6,365 nt of DNA from the NCBI GenBank assembly GCA_022712075.1, contig JALAHE010000357.1, positions 1 through 6,365 of the forward strand, written 5' to 3'. The notes beneath the pieces are model-generated. The model worked only from the letters and a program-made list of their open reading frames with translations. It ran no database searches and had not been told where the DNA came from. Position 1 is the stretch's first letter. Each line of letters begins with the position of its first letter. Positions 1 to 6,281 of this stretch are shown piece by piece. The position numbers and the translations under genes were made by a program. The stretch is from Galactobacter sp. Lineage in GTDB: Bacteria > Actinomycetota > Actinomycetes > Actinomycetales > Micrococcaceae.

Positions 1-547
<547 letters not shown>

Positions 548-555
548 CGTTGATG

Positions 556-561
556 CTCCTC
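556..561 (-). promoter_or_regulatory. Ribosome binding site of aceA
   Basis: On the minus strand this reads GAGGAG, followed by 8 nt and then the ATG of aceA. It fixes the aceA start. The leader therefore carries a Shine-Dalgarno sequence, in contrast to the apparently leaderless ramB in the same window. Confidence 0.8.
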
Positions 562-624
562 GTGAATGCTTCTTGCTTGGCTTCCCCGCCGGATGAACCG
601 GGCCGGAAGTTCTGCGGGTGAGAC

Positions 625-653
625 CATCTTTGAGGGCAAACAAGGGGTTTGAA
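625..653 (-). promoter_or_regulatory. Weak candidate core promoter of aceA
   Basis: Read on the minus strand, TTCAAA (653-648) stands 16-17 nt upstream of an AAAGAT/AAGATG hexamer (about 631-625), which would give a leader of about 70 nt to the aceA ATG. Neither hexamer is close to consensus, and no better pair was found between 548 and 720. The same stretch holds a short inverted repeat, CAAAC-N5-GTTTG, at 637-651, which could be an operator. Tentative. Confidence 0.25.
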
Positions 654-672
654 CCGGCCAATTTGAGGAAAG

Positions 673-680
673 ATTTGCAG
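673..680 (-). promoter_or_regulatory. Candidate RamB-like operator near the aceA promoter
   Basis: The minus strand reads CTGCAAAT within AAGAACTGCAAATC (plus strand ATTTGCAG). It matches the TTTGCAAA core known for RamB/PrpR-type regulators at 6 of 8 positions. It lies about 125 nt upstream of the aceA start in an A/T-rich island of an otherwise GC-rich region. A RamB homologue is encoded 3.9 kb away, and RamB regulates isocitrate lyase genes in related bacteria. Binding is inferred, not shown. Confidence 0.35.
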
Positions 681-754
681 TTCTTCGCGCATCCGAAAGA
701 TTTCACGGTTCCGAGGCTGCGAGTTGGTGCGGGGTACTCCCGGCGGCTGCCGCG

Positions 755-775
755 CGCCGGCCGTTGTGGCCGGCG
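755..775. repeat. Perfect 8-bp inverted repeat (GC hairpin)
   Basis: The arms CGCCGGCC (755-762) and GGCCGGCG (768-775) are perfectly complementary around a 5-nt loop GTTGT. No gene ends here, so it is not an obvious terminator for either flanking gene. It is the first of four closely spaced inverted repeats in the divergent intergenic region. No T-run follows on either strand. Confidence 0.6.
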
Positions 776-784
776 TCTCCCTGG

Positions 785-818
785 GTGAGCTCTCCCTCGC
801 CTCCCTCTGGCAGCTCAC
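785..818. repeat. 7-bp inverted repeat with long loop
   Basis: GTGAGCT (785-791) pairs with AGCTCAC (812-818) around a 20-nt pyrimidine-rich loop. One G-U and one G-C pair can extend the stem outward. A competing pairing, CCCTCT (803-808) with AGAGGG (825-830), overlaps it, so two alternative folds are possible. Function unknown. Confidence 0.5.
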
Positions 819-836
819 TCGCCAAGAGGGCGGCGC

Positions 837-855
837 CGACCGCGCTCGGCGGTCG
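837..855. repeat. Perfect 7-bp inverted repeat
   Basis: CGACCGC (837-843) and GCGGTCG (849-855) flank a 5-nt loop GCTCG. It is the third hairpin-forming element in the region between aceA and the GH31 gene. It carries no downstream T-tract, so an intrinsic terminator is unlikely. Confidence 0.5.
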
Positions 856-869
856 CGGGTGGGGTGTGA

Positions 870-885
870 GTCGGGTAGTACCGAC
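870..885. repeat. Short inverted repeat GTCGG-N6-CCGAC
   Basis: GTCGG (870-874) and CCGAC (881-885) surround GTAGTA, and the inner TA dinucleotides can pair if one G bulges. As a DNA element it has the size and spacing of a dimeric-regulator operator, and it lies about 60 nt upstream of the -35 of the GH31 promoter. No regulator can be assigned to it. Confidence 0.35.
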
Positions 886-900
886 GGGTCGCTGTGAAAA

Positions 901-908
901 TTGCAAAG
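901..908 (-). promoter_or_regulatory. Candidate RamB-like operator upstream of the GH31 gene
   Basis: On the minus strand this is CTTTGCAA within GGCTTTGCAATTTTC, matching 7 of 8 positions of the TTTGCAAA core of RamB/PrpR-type sites (TTTGCAAT). It is the better of the two matches in the intergenic region. It lies 35 nt upstream of the -35 of the GH31 promoter and about 350 nt upstream of the aceA start, so it is better placed to affect the hydrolase gene. Assignment rests on motif similarity and the nearby ramB gene only. Confidence 0.4.
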
Positions 909-943
909 CCTGATTACTCGTGTGACACCAATGAAGGAACCCA

Positions 944-973
944 TTGCGATCTGCGTCACAGGCGCCCTACAGT
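944..973 (+). promoter_or_regulatory. Sigma70-type promoter of the GH31 gene
   Basis: TTGCGA (944-949) and TACAGT (968-973) are separated by 18 nt. This is a good -35/-10 pair for the housekeeping sigma factor of a high-GC actinobacterium. The predicted transcription start is near 980, giving an untranslated leader of about 63 nt before the GTG start at 1043. It is the best promoter-like pair I found in the intergenic region. Confidence 0.6.
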
Positions 974-987
974 CTCGAGTAGCTCGA

Positions 988-1011
988 TTTTGACGTGTTT
1001 GGGAGTCAAAA
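988..1011 (+). repeat. Inverted repeat in the GH31 mRNA leader
   Basis: TTTTGAC (988-994) and GTCAAAA (1005-1011) form a perfect 7-bp inverted repeat with a 10-nt spacer. It sits just after the predicted transcription start and about 17 nt before the ribosome binding site. It could be an operator for a repressor acting at the start site or a small leader hairpin. It is AT-rich in a GC-rich setting, which favours a DNA-binding site over a stable RNA stem. The regulator is unknown. Confidence 0.45.
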
Positions 1012-1027
1012 GAGCACAATCACTCAT

Positions 1028-1035
1028 AAGGGAGG
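1028..1035 (+). promoter_or_regulatory. Ribosome binding site that fixes the GH31 start
   Basis: AAGGGAGG is a near-ideal Shine-Dalgarno sequence 7 nt before a GTG at 1043. The same reading frame is open back to another GTG at 995, but that codon has no ribosome binding site and falls in the loop of the inverted repeat at 988-1011. The start at 1043 is therefore preferred. Confidence 0.85.
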
Positions 1036-1042
1036 CAGTCCC

Positions 1043-4000
1043 GTGACATTGAACAACGCACACCTCACGCCCGCGCCGCAACGGTCTCGGACGCCCGGCA
1101 CGGAGGGGGCATCCCGTCCCCGCCGACGCCGCATGGCCGCGGCTGGCAGCCTGACCGCCGCGGCCCTCCTTGCCGGCAGTCTCGGAGCGGGCGCGACAGC
1201 TCAGGCCGCCAGCACCTCGATTCACGCCGCGGGGAACCTCGCGCCCGCCGTCACGGTCGGGGCCGGTCTGACCCCCAAGGAGACCACCCGGCTTGCGCCC
1301 GCCGTGCCCGTCGCGGAGGGCAGCGGTTTGGGCAGCGTCACTTCCGCCGTGGTCAAGGGCAGCGACGTGGAGCTGAAGACCTCCACCGGCGGCATCATCC
1401 TGCTCGGCTTCCTGGCAGAGGACGTGGTGCGGGTCCAGGCGGATCCGAGCGGCACGTTGAGCGACCCCGCCAACACCCCGCAGGGGGATGCAGAGCGCAC
1501 CGCCACCATCATGGTCGGCCTGAAGGACTTCTCGGGGGCCACCCCCGGGCTGCGCCAGGGCTCCACCCTCGTCGTGACCACCCGGGCGCTGCGCCTCGAG
1601 GTGGACAAGGGAACCACCCGCATGACCCTGAAGAAGGCCGACGGCACGGTGCTGTGGCAGGAGCGCGAGCCGCTGAGCTTCGGCGCGTCCTCCACCACCC
1701 AGTCACTGGAACAGCAATCCGGCGAACAGTTCATCGGCGGCGGCATGCAGAACGGTCGCAGCGTGCACACCGGTGACCTCATCAACATCACCGCGAACTA
1801 CGACTGGGACGACGACGGCAACCCCAACGCGGTGCCGTACTACATGTCCTCGCGCGGCTACGGCGTGTTGCGAGACACCTTTGCCCCGGGCTCCTACGAC
1901 TTCGGCGCGGAACCGAGCACCACGCACCAGGAGCGCCGCTTCGATGCCGTGTACTTCGCGGGGAGCTACAAGCAGTCCCTGGACGACTACACCAAGCTCA
2001 CGGGGCGTCCCCTGCTCCCCCCGATCTACGCGCTCGAGTACGGCGACGCCGATTGCTACAACCGCTCCAATCCGGGCTACAAGCCCTCCGGATTCGGCGA
2101 CCCGGACGGGGCTAAGCAGAAGACCCCTGACGCCGCGAAGACCGCTGCCCAGTTCAAGGCCCATGACATGCCGGCGGGCTGGATGCTGGTCAACGATGGC
2201 TACGGCTGCGAGTACCAGTCGCTCCCGGAGGCCGTGAAAAAGATCGAAGAGGTCTCCGACCTGAAGACGGGCCTGTGGACCGAGCGCAGCCTCACCAACC
2301 AGAAGGCCGAGGTGGCCGACGCCGGGATTCGACTTCGCAAGCTCGACGTCGCCTGGGTGGGCGCTGGCTACCGCAAGGCGCTCACCGGGTGTGAGGCCGC
2401 GTACAACGGCATCGAGGAGAATTCCGATGCCCGAGGCACCTCGCTCATGGTGGAAGGTTGGGCCGGTTCCCAGCGCTGCGGTATGCAGTGGACGGGCGAC
2501 CACTCTGGCAACCTGGACGCCGTCCGTTGGCAGATCTCCGCGCTGACCGGTTCCGGTAACTCGGGTCAGGCCTTCACCACGGGAGACGTGGACGGCATCT
2601 TCGGCGGCTCGGCGGAGTCGTACGTCAGGGACCTGCAGTGGAAGGCCTTCGCGCCGGCGCTGTACTCCATGAGTGGTTGGGCTAAGACGGACAAGCGCCC
2701 GTGGCTCTACGGCGAGGAGGCCACCAAGATTAACCGCAGCTACCTCCAGCTGCGCCAACGACTGATGCCCTACATCTACTCGCTGGCCGTGAACTCGCAC
2801 CAGACGGGCACGCCGCTCATGCGCTCGCTGCCCCTGGAGTTCCCGGACGACCCGGGCTCCTACTCGGAGAACGCCAACACGCAGTTCATGCTCGGTGACG
2901 CCTACCTCGTGGCGCCTGTGTACACGGCCTCCACGACGCGCAACGGCATCTACCTGCCGGCGGGTCACGACTGGGTCGACTACTGGAGCGGCAAGACCTA
3001 CGCGGGGGGCCAGGTCATCAACGGCTACGAAGCGCCGCTGGAGAAGCTGCCGATCTTCGTCAAGGCCGGGGCCGTGGTGCCGCAGGGCATCACCGCTCGC
3101 AACTCGGCGGTGACCCCGGAGGACGCCGCCATCACCGTTCACGCCTACCCACAGGGTGCCTCGTCCGTGAGCCTGACCGAAGACGACAAGACGTCCCGGG
3201 CGTACCAGGCGGGTGCGCAGAGCGAGCAGCGATTCTCCGTCAGTGCCCCGGCCAACGGCAAGGGCAACGTGTCCGTCACGGTGGGCAAGCGCACCGGTAC
3301 CTACAACGGCATCGCGGACTCCCGCCCCTACGGTGTGGCCTTGCACGCGGTCTCCGCGCCGAACAAGGTCACGGCCGGCAACAAGGAACTGCCGCAGTTG
3401 GCGAGCAAGGCCGCCTACGAGCGCGCAGCCACCGGCTGGTTCTACGACCAGACGGACGCCGGCGGCACCGTCTTGGCCAAGGTGGGCAATACGCGCAATG
3501 CTCAGTCGGTGACGTTTAGGGCACAGGGCTCCTCCGCCGTCGGCGGTCAGGACAAGAACGCCCGCGCTCTCGTGGCCAGCGCCTCGCTTCCTGCGACCCT
3601 CGTCCCTGGCTCGAATGTCACGGCCACCGTGACGGTCAAGAACACCGCGGCCCAGCCGGCGAGCAACGTCAGTGTTGCGCCGGCGGAGGGCTCGGCGTTG
3701 AAGCTGAACGCCCCCGTTGCCCCGGTCAAGAAGCTCGCCTCGGGGGCGACGGCCACCTTCCTTCTCAGCGTCGCTGTTCCCAAGGACGTCGCGGCGGGCG
3801 AGGGCGCCTTCGCCTTCACCGCATCGGCCAACATCAAGCAGACACCTCAGGTCGCGACTGTCGCGGCGGTGAGCTACGTGCTGTACGCGAACCTGGCCGC
3901 GGCCTTCGACTCGGTCTCCACCTCCAGCCTCGCCAGTGTCGCCTCGGCGAACTTCGACGGCTCGGGGAACTCTTTCTCCAGGGAACAGCTCGAGGCGCTC

Positions 4001-4438
4001 GGCGCCAAGCCAGGCGCGACGGTGAGCGCAGACGGCTTCGCCTACGTATGGCCGCAGGCACAGGCCGGCGACAAGGACTCGATCAAGCCGGGCGGGCAGC
4101 GCATCGCCCTCTCGGGTCAGGGGGCCAGGATCGGCGTCCTCGGCTCGGCGGCTGCCGGTGGCGGCTCCACGGTGAAGCTGCACGTGAGCTACAGCGATGG
4201 AACAACCCAGGACGTCAGCGTCAAACTGCCGAACTGGCTACCGCAGGCCTCGGGGCTGGGGGAGGCCAAGGTGGTTCTGTCCACGAAGGGCCGCAACACC
4301 CCGGCCGGATACGCCAATGGCACGTACACCTACAACGTGTACACGGCGGCCGCCACCATCGACGGCTCCAAGACGGTCTCCGAGGTTACCGTCAGCGGCG
4401 ACGCAGCCGCCAAGGTCTTCGACGTGAAGATCGGCTAA
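1043..4438 (+). CDS. Secreted GH31 family glycoside hydrolase, alpha-N-acetylgalactosaminidase-like, with NEW3-type accessory domains
   Basis: The protein has 1131 residues. A long basic N-region (RPRRRR, 25-30) is followed by an Ala/Leu-rich segment and a likely cleavage site AQA-A (55/56), indicating export. An N-terminal beta-domain (about 60-325) contains GGGMQNG at 232-238. The TIM barrel (about 325-605) has KLDVAWVGAG with the probable nucleophile Asp435, and MQWTGDHSG with the probable acid/base Asp486. A GH31 C-terminal beta-domain (about 610-685, DYWSGKTY and LPIFVKAGAVVP) and a DUF5110-like region follow. A NEW3-like beta-sandwich (about 840-930) and a final domain (950-1131, NFDGSGNSFS) come last; such domains accompany many secreted actinobacterial glycosidases. 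GH31 enzymes are retaining alpha-glycosidases. The VGAGY and GWAGSQR motifs resemble the GH31 branch with alpha-N-acetylgalactosaminidases, which act on O-glycan alpha-GalNAc, rather than classical alpha-glucosidases (WxDMNE). No LPXTG anchor or membrane tail is seen. No transporter or sugar-specific regulator adjoins it. Family certain, substrate inferred. Confidence 0.9.
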   Translation: MTLNNAHLTPAPQRSRTPGTEGASRPRRRRMAAAGSLTAAALLAGSLGAGATAQAASTSIHAAGNLAPAVTVGAGLTPKETTRLAPAVPVAEGSGLGSVTSAVVKGSDVELKTSTGGIILLGFLAEDVVRVQADPSGTLSDPANTPQGDAERTATIMVGLKDFSGATPGLRQGSTLVVTTRALRLEVDKGTTRMTLKKADGTVLWQEREPLSFGASSTTQSLEQQSGEQFIGGGMQNGRSVHTGDLINITANYDWDDDGNPNAVPYYMSSRGYGVLRDTFAPGSYDFGAEPSTTHQERRFDAVYFAGSYKQSLDDYTKLTGRPLLPPIYALEYGDADCYNRSNPGYKPSGFGDPDGAKQKTPDAAKTAAQFKAHDMPAGWMLVNDGYGCEYQSLPEAVKKIEEVSDLKTGLWTERSLTNQKAEVADAGIRLRKLDVAWVGAGYRKALTGCEAAYNGIEENSDARGTSLMVEGWAGSQRCGMQWTGDHSGNLDAVRWQISALTGSGNSGQAFTTGDVDGIFGGSAESYVRDLQWKAFAPALYSMSGWAKTDKRPWLYGEEATKINRSYLQLRQRLMPYIYSLAVNSHQTGTPLMRSLPLEFPDDPGSYSENANTQFMLGDAYLVAPVYTASTTRNGIYLPAGHDWVDYWSGKTYAGGQVINGYEAPLEKLPIFVKAGAVVPQGITARNSAVTPEDAAITVHAYPQGASSVSLTEDDKTSRAYQAGAQSEQRFSVSAPANGKGNVSVTVGKRTGTYNGIADSRPYGVALHAVSAPNKVTAGNKELPQLASKAAYERAATGWFYDQTDAGGTVLAKVGNTRNAQSVTFRAQGSSAVGGQDKNARALVASASLPATLVPGSNVTATVTVKNTAAQPASNVSVAPAEGSALKLNAPVAPVKKLASGATATFLLSVAVPKDVAAGEGAFAFTASANIKQTPQVATVAAVSYVLYANLAAAFDSVSTSSLASVASANFDGSGNSFSREQLEALGAKPGATVSADGFAYVWPQAQAGDKDSIKPGGQRIALSGQGARIGVLGSAAAGGGSTVKLHVSYSDGTTQDVSVKLPNWLPQASGLGEAKVVLSTKGRNTPAGYANGTYTYNVYTAAATIDGSKTVSEVTVSGDAAAKVFDVKIG

Positions 4439-4453
4439 CGAGACACCTTCGGC

Positions 4454-4490
4454 AGGCGGCCCCCGCGTCCAGGCGATGCGGGGGCCGCCT
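4454..4490 (+). terminator. Strong GC hairpin after the GH31 gene
   Basis: Arms at 4454-4466 (AGGCGGCCCCCGC) and 4478-4490 (GCGGGGGCCGCCT) are perfectly complementary over 13 bp with an 11-nt loop. It starts 15 nt after the TAA stop. No T-run follows, which is common for terminator-like hairpins in GC-rich actinobacteria. It should largely separate transcription of the hydrolase gene from ramB, in keeping with a separate promoter for ramB right behind it. Confidence 0.7.
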
Positions 4491-4518
4491 CGCGCTCCGC
4501 CGCGTGACGCACCTCACC

Positions 4519-4524
4519 TACAGT
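4519..4524 (+). promoter_or_regulatory. -10 element of ramB, placed for a leaderless mRNA
   Basis: TACAGT lies with its first T exactly 12 nt before the A of the ATG at 4531, so transcription would start at the start codon itself. No Shine-Dalgarno sequence precedes that ATG, as expected for a leaderless message, which is common in actinobacteria. No clear -35 is visible around 4496-4501; GTGACG at 4504-4509 is too close to serve as one. Confidence 0.55.
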
Positions 4525-4530
4525 GGATCC

Positions 4531-6015
4531 ATGAACGCCCGCGCCCTGCTCGCCGCCCAAGCCGCCGCCTCCGCCGACATCGAGGACTCCCTTGACACCG
4601 TCGCCGTGGGCCGGCGCATCCGCGAGCTGCGCAAGGCCAAGGGCCTCACCCTGGACCAACTCGGCGAGGCCGTTGGCACCGTGCCGAGCCAGCTCTCTCT
4701 CCTGGAGAACGGCAAGCGCGAACCCAAGATCACCCAGCTCATGCGCATCGCAGGCGCGCTCGGCACGGGCCTCGACGACCTCCTCGCGGCCCAGCCGGTT
4801 GACCGCCGCGCCGCCCTCGAGCTGCAGCTGGAGCGCGCCCAGCGCGGCCAGCTCTACCAAAGTCTCAACCTGCCGCGCGTGAAGGTGGGTCCGCGCCTGC
4901 CCACCGAGGTCATCGAGTCGCTGCTCGGCTTGCAGGGCGAGCTGGAGCGCCGCCTCAACGAGTCCCTCGCCACGCCCGAGGAGGCGCGCCGCGCCAACAC
5001 GGAGCTGCGCGAGGAGATGCGCGAGTGCGGCAACTACTACCCTGACCTCGAGGCCGGCGCGCAGCAGCTGCTTGACGCCGTGGGCCACAGCGCGGGCCCG
5101 CTCCCACACCACATGGCCGCCGACCTTGCGGAGCACCTGGGCTTCTCCATCCGCTTCGTCTCCGATCTGCCGCACTCCACGCGCTCGGTCACGGACGAGA
5201 AGAACAAGATCATCTACCTCGAGCGTTCCAGCCGTGCCGATCACGACCCGCGCTCCGTGCTGCTCCAGGCCCTGGCCCGCCACCAGCTCGGCTACGGCGA
5301 GCCGGCCGACTACGCCGACTTCCTGCGCCAGCGCGTGAACACCAACTACTTCGCCGGCGCCCTGCTCATGCCGGAGAAGGCGGCCGTCGCGTTCCTCGGC
5401 GAGGCAAAGAAGCGCCGCGAGCTGGCCATCGAGGACCTGCGCGACGCCTTCGCCGTCTCCTACGAGTCGGCGGCGCACCGCTTCACCAACCTCGCAACGA
5501 GCCACCTCGACATCACGTGCCACTTCCAGAAGGTCCACGAGTCCGGGATCCTTCACAAGGGTTACGAAAACGACGGCGTGACGTTCCCCTCCGATCACAC
5601 GGGCGCCATCGAGGGCCAGACCGTGTGCCGGCACTGGACGAGCCGTGAGGTCTTCGACGTCCCGGACAAGTTCCGCGCCTTCGAGCAGTTCACCGACACG
5701 GTCTCCGGCACGTTCTGGTGCACGGCCATCACGGAGCGCCACTCCTCGGGCGAATACTCGCTCTCCATCGGCGTGCCCTTCGATCACGTGCGCTGGTTCC
5801 GCGGCCGCGACACCAAGCACCGCTCGGCCTCTTCGTGCCCGGACCCGGCCTGCTGCCGCACGCCGCCCGCCGCGCTCGAGGCGGCCTGGGGTGGAGCCGC
5901 CTTCCCGGCCGCGCGCGCCAACACGCACCTCCTCGCGGCCATGCCGCAGGGCGCCTTCCCCGGCGTAGACCCCACGGAGGTCTACTCCTTCCTCGAGCGC
6001 CACGCCGGCACCTGA
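4531..6015 (+). CDS. ramB: RamB/PrpR-type transcriptional regulator (XRE HTH, degenerate ImmA/IrrE-like domain, DUF2083)
   Basis: This 494-residue cytoplasmic regulator has the full RamB layout. An XRE-type helix-turn-helix spans residues 27-85 (GRRIRELRKAKGLTLDQLGE, SQLSLLENGKREP). A helical linker follows. An ImmA/IrrE-like (M78) domain around 180-320 contains FAGALLMP at 274-281. The expected zinc HExxH is replaced by ALARHQLGY around His251, so it is unlikely to be a protease, as in RamB and PrpR generally. The C-terminal DUF2083 region carries Cys330, Cys366, Cys397 and a CPDPACC cluster (Cys436, 441, 442); the M. tuberculosis relative PrpR binds an iron-sulfur cluster and acyl-CoA. RamB controls isocitrate lyase in C. 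glutamicum and M. tuberculosis, and aceA is nearby here. The ATG at 4531 is chosen because the -10 TACAGT fits a leaderless start and the helix-turn-helix begins at residue 27. PrpR-like function cannot be excluded, but adjacency to aceA favours RamB. Confidence 0.9.
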   Translation: MNARALLAAQAAASADIEDSLDTVAVGRRIRELRKAKGLTLDQLGEAVGTVPSQLSLLENGKREPKITQLMRIAGALGTGLDDLLAAQPVDRRAALELQLERAQRGQLYQSLNLPRVKVGPRLPTEVIESLLGLQGELERRLNESLATPEEARRANTELREEMRECGNYYPDLEAGAQQLLDAVGHSAGPLPHHMAADLAEHLGFSIRFVSDLPHSTRSVTDEKNKIIYLERSSRADHDPRSVLLQALARHQLGYGEPADYADFLRQRVNTNYFAGALLMPEKAAVAFLGEAKKRRELAIEDLRDAFAVSYESAAHRFTNLATSHLDITCHFQKVHESGILHKGYENDGVTFPSDHTGAIEGQTVCRHWTSREVFDVPDKFRAFEQFTDTVSGTFWCTAITERHSSGEYSLSIGVPFDHVRWFRGRDTKHRSASSCPDPACCRTPPAALEAAWGGAAFPAARANTHLLAAMPQGAFPGVDPTEVYSFLERHAGT

Positions 6016-6026
6016 GGCGCCGGATC

Positions 6027-6044
6027 CGCCTGGGCGACCAGGCG
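6027..6044 (+). terminator. Probable terminator of ramB
   Basis: CGCCTGG (6027-6033) and CCAGGCG (6038-6044) form a perfect 7-bp stem with a 4-nt loop GCGA, 11 nt after the TGA stop. The following bases (TCGTCGTGCTTTCCT) are moderately T-rich. Position and structure fit the end of the ramB transcript. Confidence 0.6.
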
Positions 6045-6281
6045 TCGTCGTGCTTTCCTATGGGCTCACGGTGTGAGGAAAACGCCCGACGTCGGGGGCC
6101 CACCTGGGTGCCCCACTCGCGAAAGATGGGACTTGGCTGGGAGTCCCCGCGGGCCTCTTGGCGGGGGCGGGGGAGCGGTGGCAGTCTCGCGTTCACGGCG
6201 GTTCGGTCATGGGATCGCCGACCGGTTGGCCGTGTAGGGGTCGGCCGGACACGTTGCAGTACAAACCCTTTCCAGGTGCGA
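6045..6281. other. Non-coding stretch downstream of ramB
   Basis: No convincing gene was found in either direction. The reverse-strand open frame crossing it is Arg/Pro-rich and overlaps ramB. Visible structure is limited to small inverted repeats: CTCAC-GGT-GTGAG (6065-6077), the 12-bp palindrome CCCGACGTCGGG (6085-6096), GGGACT-N8-AGTCCC (6128-6147) and GCCGACC-N15-GGTCGGC (6217-6245). I could not match it to a tRNA or a known riboswitch. Confidence 0.5.

Noticed and set aside
703..906. 67-codon minus-strand open frame in the intergenic region
   Set aside because: It has a TTG start with no ribosome binding site, a Pro/Gly/Ala-rich translation, and overlaps the inverted repeats and a candidate operator.
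921..960. TGTGA and TCACA half-sites suggesting a CRP/GlxR operator
   Set aside because: The half-sites are 30 nt apart instead of the 6 nt needed for a CRP-family site, so they do not form one operator.
995..1042. Upstream extension of the GH31 reading frame to a GTG at 995
   Set aside because: It has no ribosome binding site, sits in the loop of an inverted repeat in the likely leader, and would add a non-signal-like stretch. The GTG at 1043 has a near-ideal Shine-Dalgarno sequence 7 nt upstream.
1703..4183. Long 826-codon open frame antisense to the GH31 gene
   Set aside because: It is a shadow caused by GC-rich codon bias. The composition is Arg/Val/Gly/His-rich with no recognisable domain, while the plus strand encodes a clear GH31 protein.
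4048..4530. Extension of the ramB frame upstream into the GH31 gene
   Set aside because: The added residues are low-complexity and Arg/Gly-rich, overlap a real gene and cross its terminator hairpin. The RamB domain structure begins after 4531, which has its own -10 element.
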